Of a DNA stretch of 12,745 nucleotides, positions 1 through 7,341 are shown piece by piece; position 1 is the stretch's first letter; every line of letters begins with the position of its first letter. The notes beneath the pieces are model-generated. The model ran no database searches and was not told the origin of the DNA. It worked only from the letters and a program-made list of their open reading frames with translations. The stretch is from contig DHWU01000025.1 in NCBI GenBank assembly GCA_002413345.1, forward strand, positions 21,853 through 34,597. Direction: 5' to 3'. The DNA is from Propionibacteriaceae bacterium UBA5174 (GTDB lineage Bacteria > Actinomycetota > Actinomycetes > Propionibacteriales > Propionibacteriaceae). The position numbers and the translations under genes were made by a program.

Positions 1-786
1 CAGGACGAGACTCGGCTGGAAAACCTGGTTGAGCTGGTCAGTGTGGCCAGCGAGTTTGTTGCCGCTGCGCACGTGATCGACTTGCCCCCGGCAGAGGGGG
101 AAGACGCCGAACTGGCGGCTGAGTTGGCTGCGGCTGCTCCCGAACCCGATGATTCGTTGCCCGCCTTCTTGGAGCGGATCGCACTGGTGGCCGATTCCGA
201 CGCAATCCCTGACCACGACCGGGATTCCGCTGGGGTGGTGACTTTGATGACGCTACACACCGCGAAGGGCTTGGAGTTCGACACGGTCTTCTTGACTGGC
301 TTCGAGGAGGGAATCTTCCCGCACGAACGGGCAATGTTCGACAAGTCGGAGCTGGAAGAGGAGCGTCGGCTGGCCTATGTGGGAATTACTCGAGCTCGGC
401 AGCGGCTGTATCTGACGCGGGCCACCGTGCGCACCATGTGGGGATCACCGAAATACAATCCGGCCAGTCGGTTTGCTGACGAAATACCGGCTCACTTGGT
501 GGATTGGCGCAACCTGGGAGTACCGAGCAGTTTCATTTCGCGGGGCACCCCGGCACGCACCGAGCGGGGCTCGAAACCAGGCCTCGCACCTAGCTTTGGC
601 TCCAGACCCGTGATCAAAACGGTCTCTTCGGTGGAAGTTGGGGAGCGGGTATTGCACACCACTTTTGGTATGGGAACGGTGATTGCGCTGCACGGCGCTG
701 GCGATTCCGCGTTGGTCGACGTGGATTTTGGATCTGCCGGGGTCAAGCGGCTGTCATTGAAGCACGCCCCGATGGAGAAGCTATGA
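1..786 (+). CDS. pcrA: ATP-dependent DNA helicase PcrA/UvrD (UvrD1 type), C-terminal part only
   Basis: This is the last 261 codons of a superfamily 1A 3'-5' DNA helicase that acts in nucleotide excision repair and in removing proteins or RNA polymerase from DNA. The frame is open from base 1, so the N-terminal ATPase motifs lie outside the window. What is visible: the motif V region MTLHTAKGLEFD (visible residues about 83-94), then the motif VI region EEERRLAYVGITRAR (about 119-133) with its arginine finger. A loose linker follows, then a C-terminal Tudor-like module (VGERVLHTTFGMGTV to about residue 255), which in this family contacts RNA polymerase. The ending is complete (TGA 784-786). 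It converges on the M23 peptidase gene, and a hairpin overlaps its stop codon. The family call is very secure. The choice between the names pcrA and uvrD1 is only nomenclature. Confidence 0.96.
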   Translation, partial: QDETRLENLVELVSVASEFVAAAHVIDLPPAEGEDAELAAELAAAAPEPDDSLPAFLERIALVADSDAIPDHDRDSAGVVTLMTLHTAKGLEFDTVFLTGFEEGIFPHERAMFDKSELEEERRLAYVGITRARQRLYLTRATVRTMWGSPKYNPASRFADEIPAHLVDWRNLGVPSSFISRGTPARTERGSKPGLAPSFGSRPVIKTVSSVEVGERVLHTTFGMGTVIALHGAGDSALVDVDFGSAGVKRLSLKHAPMEKL

Positions 787-808
787 GCCGGACGGCTCCG
801 TCCGGCTC
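785..808. terminator. Bidirectional hairpin between pcrA and the M23 gene
   Basis: This is a perfect 10-bp inverted repeat (GAGCCGGACG / CGTCCGGCTC) with a 4-base loop. It begins inside the pcrA stop codon and lies 17 bases beyond the stop of the reverse-strand M23 gene. Neither strand has a real T-tract after the stem. That is common for actinobacterial convergent terminators, but it means termination is inferred from the stem and its position. Confidence 0.75.
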
Positions 809-825
809 GTCAAGCAGTTGGTAGT

Positions 826-1656
826 TCAGCCTTCGGTGGACTTGGCTTCGTCGTTCCAACCGATGTATTGCATCGGGTTGGTGCCGGTCCCATTTTTGTA
901 GGCCGAGAAGTGCAGGTGGCAAGCGGTAGAAAGGCCGGTGCTGCCGACGTAGCCGACCACGTCGCCCTTGTCGACCCACTGGCCGACGGTAACAACGTAG
1001 CGAGACATGTGCAGGTAGCCGGTCTGGACGTTGTCGCCATTGATGTCGCCGTGGTCAATCCGAACGTTGTTGCCGGACCCACCGTTGTAACCCGACTCGG
1101 CCTTGACCACACGGCCGGACTGAGCGGCCCAGATCGGTTGGCCACAGGCGCCGCCGATGTCGTCGCCATCGTGCATCCGGTAGTAATGCAGGATCGGGTG
1201 CATCCGCATCCCGTAGCCCGAGCTGACGCTTCCGGCGGTGGGCCATTTGAACTTGGCCAAAGTCTTCAGCCTGGTGTTTTCGGAATCGAGCTTGGCGCTG
1301 GTCTCGTTTAAGGACTGGAATCGGTCCACAGTGGCAGCATCGCCGGTGGCGGCCTTTAGCTGTGCGGCCTGCGCGGCCAGGTTGGCGGTGCGCTGGGCAG
1401 CGATCTCTTCGTCGGAGAGGCCAGTAGCGGCAATCTCAACACCAGCGCTGGAAATGCCGAGGGGGGCTGGAGCGGCGTAGGCGGTGGTGCTGGCTGAAGC
1501 GCCGAAAGCGGCCAAGCCAGCGATAGCGATTCCTGAGACCGCGATTAGCGCAGCGCCTCGACGCAACAACTGCTGCATGACTCCAGATGCCAACCGAGTC
1601 CGCTGCACCGGAATTGCCCGTCGCGGCTTGTCAGCCTGCATTTCTTGGTGGTTCAC
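826..1656 (-). CDS. Secreted M23 family (LytM-type) metallopeptidase
   Basis: This predicted exported zinc endopeptidase cleaves, or regulates cleavage of, peptidoglycan peptide cross-links outside the membrane. The 276-residue product has a basic N-terminus, a hydrophobic signal or anchor segment (about residues 34-52) and an Ala-rich possible cleavage region ending AYAAPA near 63. A helical, coiled-coil-like stretch (about 80-135) precedes the M23 domain (about 140-265). The metal site is intact: H162 and D166 in the HxGxD pattern, and H229 in CHLHF. H206 (GYLHM) and H227 fit the catalytic histidines. So it looks active, not a degenerate activator. The GTG start at 1656 has a G-rich stretch 4-5 bases upstream. 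ATG codons at 1641 and 1578 are alternatives, the latter directly before the signal segment. It is divergent from sucC. The placement between pcrA and sucC matches Rv0950c in M. tuberculosis, as I recall it. Confidence 0.92.
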   Translation of the reverse strand: MNHQEMQADKPRRAIPVQRTRLASGVMQQLLRRGAALIAVSGIAIAGLAAFGASASTTAYAAPAPLGISSAGVEIAATGLSDEEIAAQRTANLAAQAAQLKAATGDAATVDRFQSLNETSAKLDSENTRLKTLAKFKWPTAGSVSSGYGMRMHPILHYYRMHDGDDIGGACGQPIWAAQSGRVVKAESGYNGGSGNNVRIDHGDINGDNVQTGYLHMSRYVVTVGQWVDKGDVVGYVGSTGLSTACHLHFSAYKNGTGTNPMQYIGWNDEAKSTEG

Positions 1657-1851
1657 CTAGCCCCCGTGGTGAGTACTTGTACCCGCTCTTGAACCGAACA
1701 AGATTCAGCTTAGCATTTCTCAGGAAGTTTCTCAGCTTCGCTCTCAGGGTGAGCCTCGCCGCCACCGCTGGATCGCTGGCTGAGATGGGCGGGAGACAGG
1801 AATAGTCTCATGAGCGATTCATTCAGCGGGTGATGAGATGAGGAGTTCAGC
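1657..1851. promoter_or_regulatory. Divergent promoter region between the M23 gene and sucC
   Basis: This spacer must hold promoters for both flanking genes. Toward sucC the best match is CTGAGA (1780-1785), a 17-base gap and TAGTCT (1803-1808), which would leave a leader of roughly 37 bases. Toward the M23 gene, the reverse strand has CTGAGA, a 17-base gap and TAAGCT ending near 1707. The -35 matches are only moderate, while both -10 boxes fit TAnnnT. Short direct repeats TTTCTCAG at 1716-1723 and 1728-1735, with a partial third copy at 1741-1747, lie across the reverse promoter. No small gene is evident here. Confidence 0.35.
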
Positions 1852-3024
1852 GTGGATCTATTTGAGTATCAGGCCCGGGACATGTTCGAGGCTGGCGCAG
1901 TGCCAGTGTTGCGCGGCATCGTTGCCGACACTCCCGAAGCAGCAGCCATGGCGGCTGCGGAGCTGGGCCCGGTGGTCGTGGTCAAAGCTCAGGTGAAGAC
2001 AGGTGGAAGGGGGAAAGCCGGTGGTGTGAAGCTGGCCCGATCGCCTGGGGAGGCTTTCGAGTTTGCGTCGCAGATCCTTGGGATGGACATCAAGGGACAC
2101 AAAGTGCGTCAGGTGATGGTGGCTGAAGGCGCTGACATTGCTGAGGAGTATTACTTCTCGCTGCTGTTGGATCGAACCACTGGGAAGTACTTGGCGCTGT
2201 GTAGCCGAGAGGGTGGGATGGCCATCGAGGCGCTTGCGGTTGAGCGCCCCGACGCGCTCGCGCGGGTAGTCATCGATCCCTTGACCGGATTGGATGCGGC
2301 CGCAGCCGAGGAGGTTGTGACCGCAGCTGGCTTCGCAGTGGCCGATCGCGGCCGGATCGCTGAAGTGCTGGTGAAGCTCGGTGAGGTCTACCGGAACAAT
2401 GACGCCACTTTGGTTGAAGTGAATCCGCTGGTGAAGACCGGTGACGGTCGCATCATCGCCTTGGACGGCAAAGTCACCCTTGACGGGAACGCTGAGTTTA
2501 GGCATCCGGAGTGGGCGGAGTACGCCGATGTGGCGGCTGAAGATCCGCTGGAAGTGAGCGCCAAAGCCAAGGGGCTCAATTATGTGAAGCTGGACGGTTC
2601 GGTAGGCATCATCGGAAACGGAGCCGGATTGGTGATGAGCACTCTCGACGTTGTGGCCAGAGCCGGCGCAGACCTTCCAGGTCAGCCGCGTCCGGCCAAC
2701 TTCCTTGACATCGGGGGCGGCGCCTCAGCTCAGGTGATGGCTGATGGATTGGAAATCATCTTGTCCGACCCTCAAGTGAAGTCGGTCTTCGTCAACGTCT
2801 TTGGTGGCATCACCGCCTGTTCGGAAGTTGCCAAGGGGATCATCGACGCCTTGAAGATGTTGGGCGAGAAGGACACCAAGCCGATCGTGGTGCGCTTGGA
2901 CGGCAATTCGGTGGAGGTTGGGCGTCACATTTTGGCCGAAGCCGCACATCCGCTGGTGCGGGTTGAAAAGACGATGGACGCTGCGGCCCGCAAAGCCGCT
3001 GAGCTTGCAGCAGAAGGGGAGTGA
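1852..3024 (+). CDS. sucC: Succinyl-CoA synthetase (ADP-forming), beta subunit
   Basis: SucC pairs with SucD in the cytoplasm to convert succinyl-CoA and a nucleoside diphosphate to succinate, CoA and NTP, the substrate-level phosphorylation step of the TCA cycle. The protein is 390 residues, close to the usual length. An N-terminal ATP-grasp domain (about 1-230) starts MDLFEYQARDMF and contains the glycine/lysine-rich TGGRGKAGGV segment (50-59) and EVNPLV (189-194, metal and nucleotide site). The CoA-ligase domain follows, with NFLDIGGGA (273-281), NVFGGI (315-320) and RLDGNSVEVG near the end. The GTG start is fixed by AGGAG at 1841-1845, six bases upstream. sucD begins three bases after the stop, so the two genes are cotranscribed and translationally coupled. 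Sequence alone does not settle the nucleotide preference. Confidence 0.97.
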   Translation: MDLFEYQARDMFEAGAVPVLRGIVADTPEAAAMAAAELGPVVVVKAQVKTGGRGKAGGVKLARSPGEAFEFASQILGMDIKGHKVRQVMVAEGADIAEEYYFSLLLDRTTGKYLALCSREGGMAIEALAVERPDALARVVIDPLTGLDAAAAEEVVTAAGFAVADRGRIAEVLVKLGEVYRNNDATLVEVNPLVKTGDGRIIALDGKVTLDGNAEFRHPEWAEYADVAAEDPLEVSAKAKGLNYVKLDGSVGIIGNGAGLVMSTLDVVARAGADLPGQPRPANFLDIGGGASAQVMADGLEIILSDPQVKSVFVNVFGGITACSEVAKGIIDALKMLGEKDTKPIVVRLDGNSVEVGRHILAEAAHPLVRVEKTMDAAARKAAELAAEGE

Positions 3025-3027
3025 ACG

Positions 3028-3930
3028 ATGGCTATCTGGCTGGATTGTGATTCAAAGGTGATCGTCCAGGGCATGACTGGATCCGAAGGACGTAAGCACA
3101 CTCAACGGATGATTGTCGCTGGCACCAGAGTGCTGGCCGGAGTGACTCCGGGCAAGGGTGGACAGTCAGTTGTCTTCGAGGAGGACCCGGTGCCGGTGTT
3201 CAATACCGTGGCTGAAGCCGTCCAAGCCACCGGAGCTAACACCTCGGTGGTTTTCGTTCCCGCTGCCCACACCAAACGGGCCGTCATCGATGCGGTGGAC
3301 GCTGGATTGGCGCTAGTGGTGGTGATCACCGAAGGTGTACCGGTGGCCGACACCGCGGAGTTTGTGGCCTACGCCGCCAAGACTGGCAAGACTCGGATCA
3401 TTGGGCCCAACTGCCCGGGCTTGATCAGCCCTGGGGAATCAAATGTTGGGATCATCCCGCCGAACATTGCCGGCAGTGGGCCGATCGGACTGGTGTCAAA
3501 ATCTGGAACATTGACCTATCAGATGATGTTCGAGTTGCGGGACTTGGGCTTTTCCAGCGCGGTCGGGATTGGTGGCGACCCAGTCAACGGGACCTCTCAC
3601 ATTGATGCCCTGGCCGCATTTGAGGCCGATCCGGCGACCAAAGCGATCATGCTGATCGGCGAAATCGGCGGGGATGCCGAGGAGCGGGCCGCGGCCTACA
3701 TCGGTGAGTATGTGACCAAGCCGGTGGTGGCCTATGTGGCCGGCTTCACCGCGCCACCGGGAAAGACGATGGGGCATGCAGGTGCCATTGTCACTGGGTC
3801 CTGTGGCACCGCGGTGGCCAAAAAAGCGGCCTTGGAGGCCGTTGGGATCAAAGTTGGCCGGACGCCGAGCGAGGCTGCTGAGCTGATGCGCGCGGTGGTT
3901 GCTGAGCTGGCAGAGGTTAGCGCCGGATAG
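3028..3930 (+). CDS. sucD: Succinyl-CoA synthetase, alpha subunit
   Basis: SucD is the CoA-binding, phosphohistidine-carrying subunit that completes the SucCD enzyme. The 300-residue product has the Rossmann-type CoA-binding domain first (VIVQGMTGSEGRKHTQ, about 11-26; TPGKGGQ, 40-46), then the IGPNCPGLI block (125-133), SKSGTLTYQ (147-155) and GIGGDPVNGT (170-179). The active-site histidine is H250 in TMGHAGAIV. All expected elements are present. The AGGGGAG ribosome site (3015-3021) lies inside the end of sucC, six bases before the ATG. The gene closes the sucCD operon and is followed by a long hairpin before a convergent gene. Confidence 0.97.
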   Translation: MAIWLDCDSKVIVQGMTGSEGRKHTQRMIVAGTRVLAGVTPGKGGQSVVFEEDPVPVFNTVAEAVQATGANTSVVFVPAAHTKRAVIDAVDAGLALVVVITEGVPVADTAEFVAYAAKTGKTRIIGPNCPGLISPGESNVGIIPPNIAGSGPIGLVSKSGTLTYQMMFELRDLGFSSAVGIGGDPVNGTSHIDALAAFEADPATKAIMLIGEIGGDAEERAAAYIGEYVTKPVVAYVAGFTAPPGKTMGHAGAIVTGSCGTAVAKKAALEAVGIKVGRTPSEAAELMRAVVAELAEVSAG

Positions 3931-3948
3931 CTGAAGCGGCAATTGGCT

Positions 3949-3984
3949 GGGGCCTTCGGAGTGCATTGGTGCTTCGAAGGCCCT
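3949..3984. terminator. Hairpin between sucD and the convergent membrane-protein gene
   Basis: GGGCCTTCG at 3950-3958 pairs perfectly with CGAAGGCCC at 3975-3983. The 16 bases between can extend the stem by six more pairs, some G-U, leaving an ATTG loop. It lies 20 bases after the sucD stop and 45 bases beyond the stop of the reverse gene, so it can serve both. No T-tract follows on either strand. Confidence 0.7.
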
Positions 3985-4029
3985 GCGCATTCGGCGACCA
4001 CAGTTGGATGGGCAAGGAAATGCAAGGGC

Positions 4030-5985
4030 TCAGGCTTGGGTGCTCCGCTGACCGGCGCGTTCCACAACCGATTTCCATTGTGCATCGGTGAAGTCGAACT
4101 TCTCATTGGGGTTGGCAAAGACGTAAGTCACCCGGGTGCCAGCCACGACTACTCCTACCCGGCGGCGAGTTACTGTGTCACCGACCGAGGTAGTTACCTG
4201 CCAGGTCTGCCCGCTCACCGGTACGGAGTTCGCGCCCAGCGCATTCACTTTCGGTCCGGCATCGACACGCGCATAGTAGAACCTGGCCTGACAGCCGTTG
4301 ATGGAGTTGGTCAAGGTGGTGGCCAAGGCATTTGCTGCCTTCGTGTCAGCGAAGGTGTAGGTGACTTGGTCCACGCCGAAACGAGTAGCGCTGGTGTCAG
4401 AGCTTGAAGCGATTTGCCGCTGGCCTGAGGAAACGGTGCCGGTGACCGCCGACGACAAGTTCTCCATATTCTCGCACCCGGAACCCTGGTGGTTGATGGG
4501 ATAGTCGGTGACTCCCCACTGGGTTGCGTCGGGTGCGGTTAGTGGCAGGTCGGCTGGAACCAACCAGCCAGAGGGATTCCCCGCGGCGGGCACCGATGAG
4601 GTTATCTGCATGCTGCCGGGGCACCCTGAACCGTCACATTGGCGGCTCAATGACTTGGCGGCGGTGCTGGCGATGGTGTCTAGCGGAATCGTGGTGGCAG
4701 CGGTGACATCGAAGACGTCTACCGTTTGTCCGGTTTGGGTGATCAACACGGTGTGGTTTTCGGCAGCCGCGGTTCGGGCCGTGAGGTGAATGGCTTGAGT
4801 GGCAGGAGCCAATCCGTTCACCGTTGAGGCGTCCACGACCACCGCAGAGTTGTCGGGGCAGGTGCCCGCCTGAGTCAGTCGCTCGGTGTACGCGCTGGTG
4901 GCGTCGGCCTCGGTGGCGTAGGTCCGGATCATCTGGTAAATCGACTTGTCGCCGTTGGTGAAGGCGACCGAGGAGCCCTGTTGGGGTTTGGCTGTGGTGT
5001 CGGTTAGACAGATCGCCTGGCTCGGGCTCTGGCTTTGCTGCCAATTCCCTGCCGCTAGGGTCGACAATTCGGCGGCGGTTAACAGAGAACTGGTTGTCTT
5101 GGCGTCAGCTGCACCCGACATTGTCGGCCGCAGCAGCACTACCCACACGGTCACCGCTACCAGCAGAGCCACAGCGAGCACCGCCGCGATCACGATTATG
5201 GCGCCGCGCGAACTGCGCTTTCGTGGCGGTTTAGGCGCAGCAGGTGGTGTGCTCGGTGCGCTTTGCGGAGTGCCGAGCCGCGCAGCGATGCGGTTGTCGG
5301 CCGGCGTGCCTTTGTTTCCCTTGTTGCGCTTGGCGGCCTTTGCGTCGGCCTTTGCCGTTTTGGCTTCGGCCGCTGCGTCGGCTTTGGCGGCTTTCGCGTC
5401 GGCTTTGGCTTCGGCGGCAGCAGCTTTGGCATCAGCTTTAGCTTCGGCGGCAGCAGCCTTCGCCTCGGCTCTGGCTTGGGCTGGTGAAGGCGTGTGTAGA
5501 GCGCGCCCGGGACGTCCGGTTTCGTCAACCCGGGTGGCCGAAGACGCAGGCACCGGGGTTGCCGCCGACGCCTGCTCGACTTCACGGACGCCAAAAGACT
5601 GGTAGGGCACGGTGACCTGTGGCGGTGCAGTCGGCCGGTTCATCGGCGGGAATAGGGGCTCGTAAGCCGAAGGGGGAGAGCTCACGCTGGCAGCGGATCT
5701 GCGCGGCGCAGCCCAGTCTTCGTAAGGCTGATCGTCGGCGGAGAACCGGCGTCCAGCTGAAGCTGGGAGCGTCTCCGAGGTTGGAAGCACTGGGCGCGGC
5801 GGCGGCACCGCAAGGTCTTGCAGCGAACCATCGGAGTTCAGCGCAAGGCGACGCATCATGCCGGTGTCGGTTAACTCGGTGGGCTCCAGCAGCGGCCCTC
5901 CAGAGACGGTTGGGCTCACTTCTGCGGGGTCGCCCCAGTCCTCGGGAACTGGCCCGAGCGCACGACGCGGCCCTTTTGACCCCAC
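4030..5985 (-). CDS. Single-pass membrane protein with Ala/Lys-rich linker and duplicated extracellular domain
   Basis: I do not recognise a named gene. The 651-residue product has three parts. (1) A Pro/Ser/Thr-rich, probably disordered cytoplasmic region (1-170) with short acidic-aromatic motifs (PEDWGDP, about 14-20; YEDWAAP, about 88-94). (2) A highly charged Ala/Lys/Glu/Asp linker (about 171-220) that includes an exact 11-residue duplication, then a basic PRKRSSR just before a single membrane helix (261-285). The basic side suggests N-inside, C-outside. (3) An extracellular region (about 290-650) that looks like two related copies. Each has a Y-x-F/I-R-like strand, an Ala-rich helix, then Cys. 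The cysteines group as C326/C376, C450/C455 and C504/C565, suggesting three disulfides. The fold resembles, at low confidence, the PknH C-terminal sensor type. The GTG start at 5985 is supported by AGGA seven bases upstream. It is divergent from the PerM-like gene. Confidence 0.85.
   Translation of the reverse strand: MGSKGPRRALGPVPEDWGDPAEVSPTVSGGPLLEPTELTDTGMMRRLALNSDGSLQDLAVPPPRPVLPTSETLPASAGRRFSADDQPYEDWAAPRRSAASVSSPPSAYEPLFPPMNRPTAPPQVTVPYQSFGVREVEQASAATPVPASSATRVDETGRPGRALHTPSPAQARAEAKAAAAEAKADAKAAAAEAKADAKAAKADAAAEAKTAKADAKAAKRNKGNKGTPADNRIAARLGTPQSAPSTPPAAPKPPRKRSSRGAIIVIAAVLAVALLVAVTVWVVLLRPTMSGAADAKTTSSLLTAAELSTLAAGNWQQSQSPSQAICLTDTTAKPQQGSSVAFTNGDKSIYQMIRTYATEADATSAYTERLTQAGTCPDNSAVVVDASTVNGLAPATQAIHLTARTAAAENHTVLITQTGQTVDVFDVTAATTIPLDTIASTAAKSLSRQCDGSGCPGSMQITSSVPAAGNPSGWLVPADLPLTAPDATQWGVTDYPINHQGSGCENMENLSSAVTGTVSSGQRQIASSSDTSATRFGVDQVTYTFADTKAANALATTLTNSINGCQARFYYARVDAGPKVNALGANSVPVSGQTWQVTTSVGDTVTRRRVGVVVAGTRVTYVFANPNEKFDFTDAQWKSVVERAGQRSTQA
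5330..5480 (-). repeat. Low-complexity repeat coding the Ala/Lys/Asp/Glu linker
   Basis: This part of the membrane-protein gene is built from short related units. The clearest is a 33-base direct duplication (copies beginning near 5408 and 5441, sharing GCTTCGGCGGCAGCAGC) that codes AAAAEAKADAK twice. Shorter AKADAKAA units follow toward the membrane helix. The repeats stay in frame, so length changes by recombination would keep the protein intact while changing linker length. Confidence 0.8.
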
Positions 5986-6021
5986 CTGAAGATCCTGTCC
6001 TGCGGTTGAACTGACTGAAAC

Positions 6022-6049
6022 AGTGTAGTGGCCGCCGCGTGTCTCCCAA
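6022..6049 (-). promoter_or_regulatory. Probable promoter of the 651-residue membrane protein
   Basis: On the reverse strand, TTGGGA (6044-6049) is followed after 16 bases by TACACT (6022-6027), which fits the actinobacterial TAnnnT -10 box. The predicted start near 6014 gives a leader of about 28 bases carrying AGGA before the GTG start. The -35 box lies inside the inverted repeat at 6045-6069, so a factor binding there could affect this promoter. This is a prediction by eye. Confidence 0.45.
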
Positions 6050-6069
6050 GCTGGAATGCACAGCTTGGG
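6045..6069. repeat. Perfect 9-bp inverted repeat in the divergent spacer
   Basis: CCCAAGCTG (6045-6053) and CAGCTTGGG (6061-6069) are exact reverse complements around a 7-base spacer. The element overlaps the predicted -35 box of the reverse gene and sits just upstream of the PerM-like start. It could be a protein operator or a hairpin in the forward leader. Its position makes ATG 6056, which falls within the loop, an unlikely translation start. Confidence 0.6.
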
Positions 6070-6085
6070 TCAGCATGGGATAACC

Positions 6086-7300
6086 ATGCCGACCTCAAAA
6101 CACCGCTCCCACAGACGCTTTCGCCTTGATGTGGCCACTGCCAAGACTGCACCCATCCTTGAGGAACGGCAGCTTTTGCCTTGGCCCGTGGCTGCGATTG
6201 GCGGCGGAATTGCGGCCGCTCTGGCCGGGGTCTTGCTGGTCAGCGGAGTCGTCCTGATTGCCTGGCTGAGTGCGATTAGCATCCCGGTGCCAGCGGTGCT
6301 CGCGTTCGCCGGGCAGACCTGGCTGCTGGCACATGGCGGGGCCTTGGCTATCGCCGGAATCAGAATCACCTTGATTCCACTTGGTCTGACGCTGGCGCTG
6401 ATCGCCTTGTCCGCGCCGATTGCTTCGTTCGCGCTACGGCAGGCCAATCTGGCCCGTAGCCAACCGGCAGACGGCGCTCGGCGGGTGCGCCTCGTGGTGT
6501 TGACTGCGTTGCAGTTTTCGGCCGGATATCTGGGGATGGCGGTGGTCGTTGCGGTGGCCGCCAACGTGCCGATCCTGCCCGCGTTGCCGGGGCTGGTCGG
6601 GGTCAGCCTTGGCTCGGGGCTGATAGGTGCTGGCTGGCAGGCTGGCTACCGCGCTACTGGTCCGTCCTGGTTACGTGCGGCTACCCGCGGCGGAGTTGCC
6701 GGGTTGTTTGCGCTGTTGTTGGTGGCGGCCTCGCTATTGGCGATCGCTGTGTTTCAAGGTGAGACGCGGATGGCCGCTCTTGAGACGGCCCTCGGCCTTG
6801 ATGCTGGCGGGAACTTGGTGTGGGGATTGGTGATGTTGCTCTATTTCCCGAACCTTCTTGGTTGGGCAGTCGCCTGGCTCTTGGGCGCGGGGTTCACGCT
6901 GGGGGATGGCTCGCTAGTGGCCCCATGGGCTACGCAATTGGGCCTGTTGCCTTCAGTGCCGGTATTCGGTGCCCTGCCCGCGGACGGATCTGGCGGTCTC
7001 CAGGCGTGGTTGTTGGCTGGCGTGGCGGTTGCGGTATTCACCGGGGTGGTGGCAGCCCGAGCTCATCGCGGTGATCCGAGTCAAGCCATCGGTGCCGCGG
7101 TTATGGCCGGCGGATTGGTCGCGGCCGGCTACCTAGTGCTGACGATGGCCAGCCGGGGGGCGCTCGGCACCCTTCGGTTCGCATTGGTGGGCCCGCAGTG
7201 GCCACAGGTGCTGATCGGGGCCGTGGTCTTGGTTCTCGGTGCGGCTGTGGGGGCGATCGCGACCTGGCTGGTGGATAGGCGCAGGCCATCCCTGGATTGA
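6086..7300 (+). CDS. PerM-like (DUF6350) multi-pass membrane protein
   Basis: This actinobacterial integral membrane protein belongs to the family of mycobacterial PerM (Rv0955), which is linked to cell division and persistence in the host. The 404-residue product has a basic cytoplasmic N-terminus (1-30), then about nine to eleven hydrophobic segments between roughly 34 and 395. It ends in a basic tail (DRRRPSLD). The family-typical stretch is YFPNLLGWAVAWLLGAGFTL (233-252), followed by GLLPSVPVFGALP. I chose ATG 6086 because GGGA lies five bases upstream. An in-frame ATG at 6056 would add ten residues but has GGA directly against it and sits in an inverted repeat. purN begins 41 bases after the stop, as in M. 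tuberculosis, so the gene is probably part of that operon. Its biochemical role is unknown. Confidence 0.88.
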   Translation: MPTSKHRSHRRFRLDVATAKTAPILEERQLLPWPVAAIGGGIAAALAGVLLVSGVVLIAWLSAISIPVPAVLAFAGQTWLLAHGGALAIAGIRITLIPLGLTLALIALSAPIASFALRQANLARSQPADGARRVRLVVLTALQFSAGYLGMAVVVAVAANVPILPALPGLVGVSLGSGLIGAGWQAGYRATGPSWLRAATRGGVAGLFALLLVAASLLAIAVFQGETRMAALETALGLDAGGNLVWGLVMLLYFPNLLGWAVAWLLGAGFTLGDGSLVAPWATQLGLLPSVPVFGALPADGSGGLQAWLLAGVAVAVFTGVVAARAHRGDPSQAIGAAVMAGGLVAAGYLVLTMASRGALGTLRFALVGPQWPQVLIGAVVLVLGAAVGAIATWLVDRRRPSLD

Positions 7301-7341
7301 GTCTGAGCAGAGTTGGGCCCGGCTTCGGTAAGGTCTTAGCC

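Noticed and set aside
1649..1670. Possible ydaO-type (cyclic di-AMP) riboswitch before the M23 gene, from ACGGGGG and GGTGAA on the reverse strand
   Set aside because: Actinobacterial cell-wall hydrolase genes often carry this riboswitch, but the other conserved blocks (the CCGAACCCG and CAGCTAACC part) are missing downstream, and the element sits right at the start codon. A covariance-model search (Rfam RF00379) would settle it.
6056..6085. Upstream ATG start for the PerM-like protein
   Set aside because: It has no properly spaced ribosome site and lies in the loop of an inverted repeat. ATG 6086 has GGGA at good spacing.
7297..7341. Upstream GTG start for purN
   Set aside because: It overlaps the end of the previous gene and adds 15 residues before the conserved family start MPLRLVVLVSGSGT.
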